DNA from: Pseudomonadota bacterium
Lineage (GTDB): Bacteria > Desulfobacterota > Desulfovibrionia > Desulfovibrionales > Desulfovibrionaceae
DNA: 16,633 bases
Assembly (NCBI GenBank): GCA_023435825.1
Contig: JAEZMB010000097.1
Span: forward strand, 1-16,633
Direction: 5' to 3'
Each line of letters starts with the position of its first letter. The stretch's first letter is position 1. The position numbers and the translations under genes were made by a program. Below the pieces are notes generated by a model. It worked only from the letters and a program-made list of their open reading frames with translations, searched no databases and was not told the DNA's origin. Of the stretch, positions 1 to 6,332 are shown one piece after another.

Positions 1-434
1 CCGCGTCATCGACGGGCGAGGAGGGCGCGGGTGGGCCGGCGGTGTTCACGCCGCCGGCCGGCGGGCTGGCCTGGCCGAGCCAGGGGCGGGTGGCCTTGCC
101 GTTTTCCCCGTCCGGCCGCGACGCCCGGCAGGGCATGGTGCTGGCCGTGCCCGAAGGATCGCCGGTGACGGCCGCCGCCGACGGGCGGGTGGTGTTCACC
201 GGCACGTTGCGCGGCCTTGGTCGCGTGCTTATCCTGGCCCATGACGACCGCTGCCACACGGTCTATGCCTGCCTGGCGGAAACGGCCGTCCCCGTGGGCG
301 AAGCCGTGCCCCGCCAGGGGCTTGTCGGCCGCAGCGGCTATTGCAACCAGACGCGCGCCCCCGGCGTCTATTTCGAATTGCGTTTTCGGGAAAAAGCCCT
401 TAATCCGGCGGAGTGGCTCGCCGTCAGGCGCTAG
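1..434 (+). CDS. envC: EnvC-like murein hydrolase activator, C-terminal LytM (M23) domain, 5' truncated by window
   Basis: Only the last ~143 codons are in the window; the frame is open from base 3 to the TAG at 432-434, so the true start lies upstream. The visible part is a LytM/peptidase M23 fold: a 'GLAWPSQGRV' entry strand, a 'GMVLAVPEGSPV.AAADGRVVF' core, then 'VYFELR' and a C-terminal 'NPAEWL', the usual end of EnvC proteins. The zinc ligands are missing: there is no HxxxD after the first strand, and the usual HLHFE is VYFEL. This matches EnvC/NlpD-type non-catalytic activators, which in E. coli switch on septal amidases together with FtsEX. The GTG at 42 is an internal codon, not a likely start. 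It is followed by ctpA and a YibQ-type gene, the same neighbourhood seen in other proteobacteria. Family assignment is fairly sure; the role is inferred from the family. Confidence 0.85.
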   Translation, partial: ASSTGEEGAGGPAVFTPPAGGLAWPSQGRVALPFSPSGRDARQGMVLAVPEGSPVTAAADGRVVFTGTLRGLGRVLILAHDDRCHTVYACLAETAVPVGEAVPRQGLVGRSGYCNQTRAPGVYFELRFREKALNPAEWLAVRR

Positions 435-515
435 GCTCGGCTGCCGGCCGGTTTCGCGGGGATAGGCGTTTTCACCCGAGACCGGTGTTTCGGTCTGCAT
501 TTCCTGGAGGATGGT

Positions 516-1802
516 ATGCGTCTTTTGACCAAAGTGTCATGTTCCCTGGCCGTTAGCCTGGCGTTATGTTCCGTCGCGTTTGCCGCCAAGCCCGAGGAAG
601 ATCGGTTCGCGCCGCTCAAGCGCTTCAGCCAGGTCATGGATCTGGTGGAAAACCACTACGTCAAGCCGGTCACCCGCAACGAACTTATTGACGGGGCCAT
701 CGTCGGCATGCTCCAGCAGCTCGACCCCCATTCGAGCTTCTTGTCGAAAGACGAGTTCAAGGAGATGCAGGTCAGCACCTCCGGCGAATTCGGCGGCATC
801 GGCATTGAAATCAGCATGGAAAACGGCCGCCTGACCGTCATTTCCCCCATCGACGACACCCCGGCCGACAAGGCCGGCATCAAGGCCGGCGACGTCATCC
901 TGGAAATCGAGGGCGAGTCCACCCAGGACATGACCCTGGTCGACGCCGTGCAAAAGATTCGTGGCCCCAAGGGCAAGGCCGTGTCCCTGACCCTGGTTCA
1001 CAAGGACCAGCAAAAGCCCTTCAAAGTGAAAGTGGTGCGGGACACCATCCCCATCATCAGCGTGAAAAGCAACGAAGTGGAGCCGGGCTATCTCTACATC
1101 CGCCTGACCCGCTTCAACGAGAACACCACCGCCGAGCTCAAGCAGGCCCTGGCCGACTACCAGAGCAAGAACAAGCAGCAGCTCAAGGGCGTCATCCTCG
1201 ACCTGCGCAACAACCCCGGCGGTCTTCTGGAACAGGCCGTCAACGTCTCCGACGTGTTCTTGCCCTCGGGCCAGATCGTCTCCATCAAGGGCAAGAACCA
1301 GGAGCAGGAGAAGGTCTTCAACGCCAAGGGCGACGGTTCCGACGTGGCCGTGCCGCTGGTGGTGCTCATCAATTCCGGCTCGGCCTCGGCCTCGGAAATC
1401 GTGGCCGGCGCGCTCAAGGACCACAAGCGCGCCTTGCTTGTCGGTGAAAAAACCTTTGGCAAGGGCTCGGTGCAGACCGTCATCCCGCTGTCCGACGGCT
1501 CGGGCATCAAGCTCACCACAGCGCTTTACTACACGCCAAGCGGCCGCTCCATCCAGGCCGAAGGCATCGAACCCGACTTCATGGTCCCGCTCCAGGACGC
1601 CGAGTCCGACCGCGACAAGCTCTCGGCCAACCATCAGTTCCGTGAGCGCGACCTGTCCCGGCATCTGGAAAACAAGAAAAAGAAGCCCGAGGCCTCAGAC
1701 GATCCCAAGCAGAAGATGCTCGATCAACTCGCCCGGGACAACCAGCTCAAGCTGGCCCTGGAACTGGTGAAGTATTTCCCCATCAAAACCTACACCCCCT
1801 AA
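516..1802 (+). CDS. ctpA: Carboxyl-terminal processing protease, S41 family
   Basis: A 428-residue periplasmic serine protease. It starts at ATG 516 behind GGAGG (506-510). Residues 1-23 form a signal peptide ending in AFA. A helical region follows, then a PDZ domain (about 92-175, 'GEFGGIGIEISMENGRL', 'DKAGIKAGDVILEIEG'), then the S41 protease core. The Ser-Lys-Gln catalytic set is readable: S291 in the GSASASE motif, K316 in FGKGSVQ and Q320; the spacings of 25 and 4 residues match B. subtilis CtpB. Length is typical of the family. CtpA-type proteases trim envelope and peptidoglycan-related proteins; the EnvC-like gene upstream and the deacetylase gene downstream suggest a role in cell-wall turnover. 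The TAA (1800-1802) follows a run of five C, and the next gene's frame is already open across it (see findings). Product assignment is very secure; the substrate is unknown. Confidence 0.95.
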   Translation: MRLLTKVSCSLAVSLALCSVAFAAKPEEDRFAPLKRFSQVMDLVENHYVKPVTRNELIDGAIVGMLQQLDPHSSFLSKDEFKEMQVSTSGEFGGIGIEISMENGRLTVISPIDDTPADKAGIKAGDVILEIEGESTQDMTLVDAVQKIRGPKGKAVSLTLVHKDQQKPFKVKVVRDTIPIISVKSNEVEPGYLYIRLTRFNENTTAELKQALADYQSKNKQQLKGVILDLRNNPGGLLEQAVNVSDVFLPSGQIVSIKGKNQEQEKVFNAKGDGSDVAVPLVVLINSGSASASEIVAGALKDHKRALLVGEKTFGKGSVQTVIPLSDGSGIKLTTALYYTPSGRSIQAEGIEPDFMVPLQDAESDRDKLSANHQFRERDLSRHLENKKKKPEASDDPKQKMLDQLARDNQLKLALELVKYFPIKTYTP

Positions 1803-1890
1803 GAAGCGCCAAGCCAAGAAGGGAGCCGCCAAGCCCGCCGCCGGGCAAGGCAAGGCTCCCCGGCGCTCCGGAGCCGGAGAGAACAAACGT

Positions 1891-3066
1891 GTGGTTCTCT
1901 CCGGCAAACCTGTTTTTACGGCCGTGGCCGCCCTGGCCCTGGTCGCCACGCTTGCCGTGCTTGCGGCGGTCCTTTTCGGGCCGTTCCCGTCGCCCCCGGG
2001 CGAACGCCAGGCGGCCAAGCCGCCCAAGCCGGCCGTGAGCCAGCAGGTGGCCCGCAAAAAGCCCGAACCGCCCAAGCCCGCGCTCAAGGCGTCCCCGGCC
2101 GCGCCCGAGACAGCCACGCCCGCAGCCCCTGCGCTCCAGGCCGCGCCCCCGGCCCCCACCGACGAACACGACGCTCTGACTCTGGCCCGGGCGCTTTCCC
2201 AGGCCCAGGCCCAGGCCAAGGGCACGCCGCCGCCCGTGCATTTCGAGGAGCACCTGCCGCCCCAGGCCGCCTCGCCTGAAAACGGCAATGGCAACGGCAC
2301 CGGGCCGCACGAGGTTCGGGGCAAGGTCGAGCCGCCGTCCGGGGGGCAAGCCCCGCCGCCCGAGCCGGCCGCCCAGCCCGTGGCCCGGGATGAGGGCAAA
2401 AATCCGCGCATGGTCGTGGTCATCGACGACATCGGCGACCATCCGGTCATGGCGCAGCACCTTACGGAACTGCCGTTTCCGGTCACCCTGGCCATCCTGC
2501 CCAACCGTCCCCGGACGCGGTCCGTGGAGGCCATGGCCGTGGCCCGGGGCGTGGAACTCCTCCTGCACCAGCCCATGCAGCCCGGAACCTACCCCCGGGT
2601 CAATCCCGGGCCGGGCGCGCTTTTCACCGACATGGAGCCCGAGCGCGTGAAGGAAATCCTGGCCGACAACCTGAGTCAGGTTCCCCACGTCAAGGGCATC
2701 AACAACCACATGGGCTCGGCCTTTACCAGCGACCCGGCCGGCATGGACGCCGTCATGGCCGTGCTCAAGCAAAAGGGCCTGTTTTTCCTGGACTCCGTCA
2801 CTTCGGCCGTCAGCGCCGCACCCGAGGCGGCGCGCAAGCACGGCGTGCCGTTTTACCGCCGGGCCGTGTTTCTGGACAACGTGCGCAACGTCCGCACGAT
2901 CCTGGGCCAGCTCAAGACCGCCGAGCGCAACGCGCTCAAAAACGGCCGGGCCATCGCCATCGGCCATCCTTACGGCGAAACCCTGGAAGCCCTCAAGATA
3001 TGGGCCAAGGAACGCGACAGCCGCGTCGATGTGGTGACGCTCACCGAGCTTGGCCCCGAATTCTAG
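1891..3066 (+). CDS. Divergent polysaccharide deacetylase family protein (YibQ/DUF610-like)
   Basis: The called protein is 391 residues from GTG 1891, with GGAGAG at 1876-1881 as a plausible binding site. It has one membrane anchor (about 8-29), a long Pro/Ala/Lys-rich spacer (about 30-165), then a divergent polysaccharide deacetylase barrel. Conserved motifs are IDDIGD (D179, D180), LLHQPMQP (H226), NNHMGSAFT (H273), FFLDSVTS, FLDN and AIGHPYGET. The family resembles NodB-type deacetylases and usually follows envC; its exact reaction is not established. The protein is probably periplasmic and anchored to the inner membrane. The start is uncertain: the frame is open back to 1771 and this stretch encodes a basic Lys/Ala/Pro-rich segment, but it has no ATG, GTG or TTG before 1891. 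Either the N-terminus is longer, through an unusual start or frameshift, or the upstream coding look is accidental. Family assignment is secure. Confidence 0.88.
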   Translation: MVLSGKPVFTAVAALALVATLAVLAAVLFGPFPSPPGERQAAKPPKPAVSQQVARKKPEPPKPALKASPAAPETATPAAPALQAAPPAPTDEHDALTLARALSQAQAQAKGTPPPVHFEEHLPPQAASPENGNGNGTGPHEVRGKVEPPSGGQAPPPEPAAQPVARDEGKNPRMVVVIDDIGDHPVMAQHLTELPFPVTLAILPNRPRTRSVEAMAVARGVELLLHQPMQPGTYPRVNPGPGALFTDMEPERVKEILADNLSQVPHVKGINNHMGSAFTSDPAGMDAVMAVLKQKGLFFLDSVTSAVSAAPEAARKHGVPFYRRAVFLDNVRNVRTILGQLKTAERNALKNGRAIAIGHPYGETLEALKIWAKERDSRVDVVTLTELGPEF

Positions 3067-3091
3067 CGTCACGGCCCCGTAAAGCGCCAAG

Positions 3092-3112
3092 GAGCATCCT
3101 CTGCTCGTTTTT
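3092..3112 (+). terminator. Weak rho-independent terminator after the envC-ctpA-deacetylase cluster
   Basis: GAGCA (3092-3096), a five-base loop and TGCTC (3102-3106) are followed by GTTTTT. The stem is only 5 bp, but it lies 25 bases after the deacetylase stop and has a clear T-run, so it is a reasonable end for the operon. Confidence 0.45.
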
Positions 3113-3115
3113 CAT

Positions 3116-3133
3116 AATACCGACCTTGGTATT
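3116..3133. promoter_or_regulatory. Inverted repeat AATACC-N6-GGTATT, candidate operator
   Basis: This is a perfect 6-bp inverted repeat with a 6-base spacer (AATACCGACCTTGGTATT) in an A/T-richer patch. It sits just after the putative terminator and 149 bp before the cyclase start. The symmetry and size suit a dimeric regulator site. ATACC/GGTAT half-sites recall some Rrf2-family operators, but no regulator can be named from the sequence alone. Confidence 0.35.
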
Positions 3134-3282
3134 GTTTAAGGGACCCGCATTCCCGCGCGGGCCAAGCCGCAAGATTTTCATGGACGGCCCGGGCCGGCTG
3201 GCCGATACTGCCGCCCGGGTTCTCGCCCGCCCATAGCATCGCCAACCGCTCGCCAAACCTCCGGCCTACGCCGCCATAGCCC

Positions 3283-5136
3283 ATGCAGTTCAAACCCGTT
3301 TTCTACACCGGCCTGACCCTGGCCGCCCTGGCCCTGGGGCTATTCACCACCCGCCTGGAACCGGCCCGGCGCATGGACGCCTGGTCGTCGGATCTGTGGC
3401 ATGTCATCGCCGGCAAACGCTTTGAGCCCCGGCATGTGGCCGTGGCGCTTTTGGACGACGAAGCCCTGGCCGCCGAACCCGACCGGCCGCTGGTTTTCTG
3501 GGGGCCGCTGTACGCCAAGATCCTGGCCAGGCTTCGCGAGGTCGGGGCCGTGGCCGTGGGCATGGACATCCAGCCGGCGCTGAGTCCCGTCACCTGGATG
3601 GACATCATCGGGGCGGATACCAGCCGCGATTTCGACCGTGACTTCATGCTGGAACTGGCCAAGGGGCAAGTCATCCTGGCCGCCAGCGTGTCCACCGAAT
3701 CGGGCGAACCGTCGTTTAGCCTGCCGGCCACGGACTATCTGCTGGCCTTGCCCCATCACGAGGCCGATCTGGGGCTGACCAACGTGCCCCTGGACCGCGA
3801 CGGCGTGGTGCGCCGCTTCGCCCCGGCCCTTTACAGCGAAGGTGAGCCGCGTCTGTCCTTTGCCGCCGCCTTGGCCAAAAAAGGCGCGCCAAGCATCTCA
3901 GGAGCGCCGGGACTGGCCGGCCTGGATGACCGGGCCGCCCTGCAGCCGCGCCCCATCGCCTTCGCCGGCCCGCCCGGCACCTTTGCCCATGTGAGCTTCG
4001 CCCGGTTGCTGGCCCCGGACGCCCTGAGCGACCCCAAGGTCCAGGCTCTGGCCGGCAAGATCGTCATTCTCGGCATCGACATCCACGGCGCCCACGACCG
4101 GCTGGCCTCGCCGTATTCCCTGCCCATTTTCGGCGCGCCCAAGGAGTTCATGCCCGGCCCGGAGATCCACGCCAACATCATCGAGGCCATGCTGACCGGG
4201 CGGGCGCTCACGACGGTCGGCCTGGGAGCCGCGGCCGGGGCTTGGCTGCCGTTTCTGGCCCTGTGCTCCCTGGCCTGTTCGCGCCTTGGGCCGGGGCGTT
4301 CGGCCCTGGCGGCCCTGGGGCTGGGGTTTGGGGCTTTCGGCCTGGGCTATGGCCTGTTTCTGGCAGGGCGGCTTATGCCCCTGGCCGGCCTGGACGTCGG
4401 GCTGGTGGCGGTCTGGGCCGGAGCCAACGCCGTGCGCTTAACCCGCGGCGAGCGGGAAAAAGCCCACATCCGCCACGCCTTTGGCAAGTACGTGTCCGAC
4501 GCGGCCATAAGCGCCATCCTGGCCAGCGGCAAACCGCCCGCGCCGGGCGGCTCGTTGGCCACGGTCACCGTGCTGTTCTCGGATATCCGCGATTTCACGA
4601 CATTAAGTGAAAAACTCTCGGCCGAGGAAGTGGTGGAACTCTTAAACGCCTACTTTACCCGGGTCTGCGACATCATTTTGGCCCATGGCGGCATGATCGA
4701 TAAATTCGTCGGCGACGCGGTCATGGCCGTGTTTGGCGCGCCCCTGGCCGATCCGAAACATGCCCGGCAAGCCCTTGCCTCGGCGCTCGGCATGATTACT
4801 GCTTCCCATGACTTCGAGACCTGGATGCGCGAGCGTTTCCCCAAGCTTGGGGACTGGCGTTTTCGCATCGGCGTGGGACTGCACAGCGGCCCGGCCGTTG
4901 TCGGCAACATCGGTTCCCGGCAGCGGCTCGATTTCACGGCCATCGGCGACACGGTCAACACGGCCTCGCGTCTGGAAGGCCTGACCAAGGCCTTAGGCTG
5001 CCCCATCGTGGCCAGCCGGGCGACAGTGGAACTGGCCGGGCCGGGCGTCGTCGCCGGCCGCGAGGAAATGGCCCGGGTCAAGGGCAAGAGCGAACCCGTG
5101 CCGGTCCTGGAAATCCTGGGACTGGCCGATACATAG
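3283..5136 (+). CDS. CHASE2-domain membrane adenylate/guanylate cyclase (class III)
   Basis: A 617-residue sensor cyclase. An N-terminal membrane segment (about 6-22) is followed by a CHASE2 sensor domain outside the membrane (about 25-305, with 'VAVALLDDEAL', 'GAVAVGMDIQ' and 'GPEIHANIIEAML'). Three closely spaced membrane helices (about 308-385) and a cytoplasmic class III catalytic domain (about 428-610) complete it. Active-site residues are complete: metal-binding D434 (FSDIRDF) and D478 (KFVGDAVMAVFG), base-contacting K474, and transition-state N559 and R563 (VNTASR). The second base-selecting position is Thr (T552) rather than Asp, the class IIIb pattern found in adenylate cyclases, some of them bicarbonate-responsive. 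cAMP is therefore the likelier product than cGMP. The start has no good Shine-Dalgarno sequence, but the N-terminus fits the family. It is co-directional with the FecR-like gene 15 bp downstream, probably an operon. The sensed ligand is unknown. Confidence 0.92.
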   Translation: MQFKPVFYTGLTLAALALGLFTTRLEPARRMDAWSSDLWHVIAGKRFEPRHVAVALLDDEALAAEPDRPLVFWGPLYAKILARLREVGAVAVGMDIQPALSPVTWMDIIGADTSRDFDRDFMLELAKGQVILAASVSTESGEPSFSLPATDYLLALPHHEADLGLTNVPLDRDGVVRRFAPALYSEGEPRLSFAAALAKKGAPSISGAPGLAGLDDRAALQPRPIAFAGPPGTFAHVSFARLLAPDALSDPKVQALAGKIVILGIDIHGAHDRLASPYSLPIFGAPKEFMPGPEIHANIIEAMLTGRALTTVGLGAAAGAWLPFLALCSLACSRLGPGRSALAALGLGFGAFGLGYGLFLAGRLMPLAGLDVGLVAVWAGANAVRLTRGEREKAHIRHAFGKYVSDAAISAILASGKPPAPGGSLATVTVLFSDIRDFTTLSEKLSAEEVVELLNAYFTRVCDIILAHGGMIDKFVGDAVMAVFGAPLADPKHARQALASALGMITASHDFETWMRERFPKLGDWRFRIGVGLHSGPAVVGNIGSRQRLDFTAIGDTVNTASRLEGLTKALGCPIVASRATVELAGPGVVAGREEMARVKGKSEPVPVLEILGLADT

Positions 5137-5151
5137 AGCAAAGGAGCTTCC

Positions 5152-5811
5152 ATGCGTCGCGCCGTCGCGTTTTTGGTGTTTATGATCCTGGCCGTGGGCC
5201 TGTCCGGCGTTTCTGCCCTGGCCGACGCGCCGCGTCTGGTCTGTCTGGTGGCGGCCGTGTCCGGCCAGGCCAGCCTGTCCCCGGCTGACGGCCCGAAAAA
5301 GCCTTTGGAACTCTTTACCCGCCTGCGCGAGGGCGAACGCCTGGAGCTGGCTCGGGGAGCCGAGGTGCAGCTGGCCTTTTTGCAGCTTGGCCAGCGTGAG
5401 ACCTGGACCGGCCCGGCCACGGTGCTCATCGCCGCCGCCGGCGGCCAAAGCCCCAACGCCGCCACGCCGCCGGTGGTGGACAAGCTGCCCGGCAAGCCCA
5501 AGCCGGCCACGGGCGAAGCCTCGTCGATTTTAAGCCAGGCCGGCGAGCAGGCCACGGCCCAGGTCAAGACCCGGGAGGTCGCCCTGCCCGAGGACAAGCC
5601 TCTTTCCGACGAGGAACGGGCGCAGCTGGCCGATTTTGAAGGGCAAGTAGCCGAGATGCGTAAGACCGCCGCTCCCGGCGACGTGACCCCGGACATCGCG
5701 CTTTTGGAAGAGCTCACCCGCCTGGGCCAGCGCCGCAAGGCCCTGGAGGAAGTGCGCCGGCTGCGCGAGGCCTACCCGGACAACGCCGCCTTGGCCGCCT
5801 TCGAGGAATAA
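5152..5811 (+). CDS. Secreted FecR-like domain protein, partner of the CHASE2 cyclase
   Basis: A 219-residue exported protein starting at ATG 5152 with AAGGAG a few bases upstream. Residues 1-25 are a signal peptide ending in ALA. Residues about 30-105 look like a FecR-type beta domain: 'LVCLVAAVSGQASL', then 'RLREGERLELARGAEVQLAF' and 'ETWTGPATVLI', as in proteins annotated FecR domain-containing. A Pro/Lys linker follows. The C-terminus (about 155-219) is helical and ends in a TPR-like repeat ('LEELTRLGQRRKALEEVRRLREAYPDN', split here only for description). It lies 15 bp behind the cyclase gene and is almost certainly co-transcribed. From family knowledge, FecR-like and CHASE2 genes often neighbour one another, so it may feed a periplasmic signal to the CHASE2 domain. 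That role is inference; the FecR assignment is by pattern only. Confidence 0.72.
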   Translation: MRRAVAFLVFMILAVGLSGVSALADAPRLVCLVAAVSGQASLSPADGPKKPLELFTRLREGERLELARGAEVQLAFLQLGQRETWTGPATVLIAAAGGQSPNAATPPVVDKLPGKPKPATGEASSILSQAGEQATAQVKTREVALPEDKPLSDEERAQLADFEGQVAEMRKTAAPGDVTPDIALLEELTRLGQRRKALEEVRRLREAYPDNAALAAFEE

Positions 5812-5916
5812 TCGTTCCGGCGGCTGGGCCATGGGCAGGGCGTGTTGCCCTTCCCGCCGGTGGTCGCCAGGTTTTCATGCTTCACGGAGCGGCCGCTGCC
5901 GCCCCCCCAACGCCAA

Positions 5917-5962
5917 CGGCCGGCCCGGGAACCTCTCGCAGGTTCCCGGGCCGGCCGCGTTT
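5917..5962. terminator. Strong hairpin terminator between convergent fecR-like and mop genes
   Basis: An 18-bp perfect stem (5917-5934 with 5940-5957) closes a CTCGC loop; CGTTTT follows on the plus strand. It lies between the end of the FecR-like gene (+) and the end of the mop gene (-). The T-run favours termination of the plus-strand operon, and the hairpin may also protect the other transcript's 3' end. Confidence 0.8.
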
Positions 5963-5987
5963 TAGCGGGCACACGCTCGCTTATTGA

Positions 5988-6197
5988 TTATTCCTTGACC
6001 GGCACCACGTGGATGGCCTTGACCACCAGCAGCACGGCATCGCCCGGGGCCAGGGCCAGGTCTTCCACGGATTCGGTGGTCAGCACCGCCGCCATGGCGT
6101 GGGGCACTTCCACACTGAAGTTGACCTGGGTCATGACGTCGCCCTTTTTCACGGAAGTCACCTTGGCCGGAATCTGGTTTCTGGCTCCGTAGCGCAT
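5988..6197 (-). CDS. mop: Molybdopterin/molybdate-binding Mop (TOBE) domain protein
   Basis: A 69-residue single-domain protein, the normal size for a stand-alone Mop (molbindin). It opens with 'MRYGARNQIPAKVTSVKKGDV', has the central 'VLTTESVEDLALAPGDAV', and ends in 'VVKAIHVV', the canonical TOBE/Mop pattern. These proteins form small oligomers that bind molybdate or tungstate in the cytoplasm for storage or homeostasis. That suits an organism with Mo/W formate dehydrogenases, although none is in this window. The start is ATG (6197-6195) with AAGGAGA just upstream on the minus strand. It lies 135 bp downstream of the radical SAM gene on the same strand. No molybdate transport genes are adjacent. 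Family assignment is confident. Confidence 0.88.
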   Translation of the reverse strand: MRYGARNQIPAKVTSVKKGDVMTQVNFSVEVPHAMAAVLTTESVEDLALAPGDAVLLVVKAIHVVPVKE

Positions 6198-6332
6198 GGT
6201 CGTCTCCTTGGTGATTTGAGGGTTGGCGGTGGCGAGGCCCTGGATACCGGAACAATGCGGCGAACGGGCGCGGTTGCGGCGGCCAAAGGCCGCAAGGACA
6301 CCGGCGGCGATGGGCTGGGTCCGCCTTGCGCC

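Noticed and set aside
564..1664. 366-residue open frame on the minus strand opposite ctpA
   Set aside because: It is a mirror of the G/C-rich third positions of ctpA, low in complexity and without any domain. The plus-strand gene is unmistakable.
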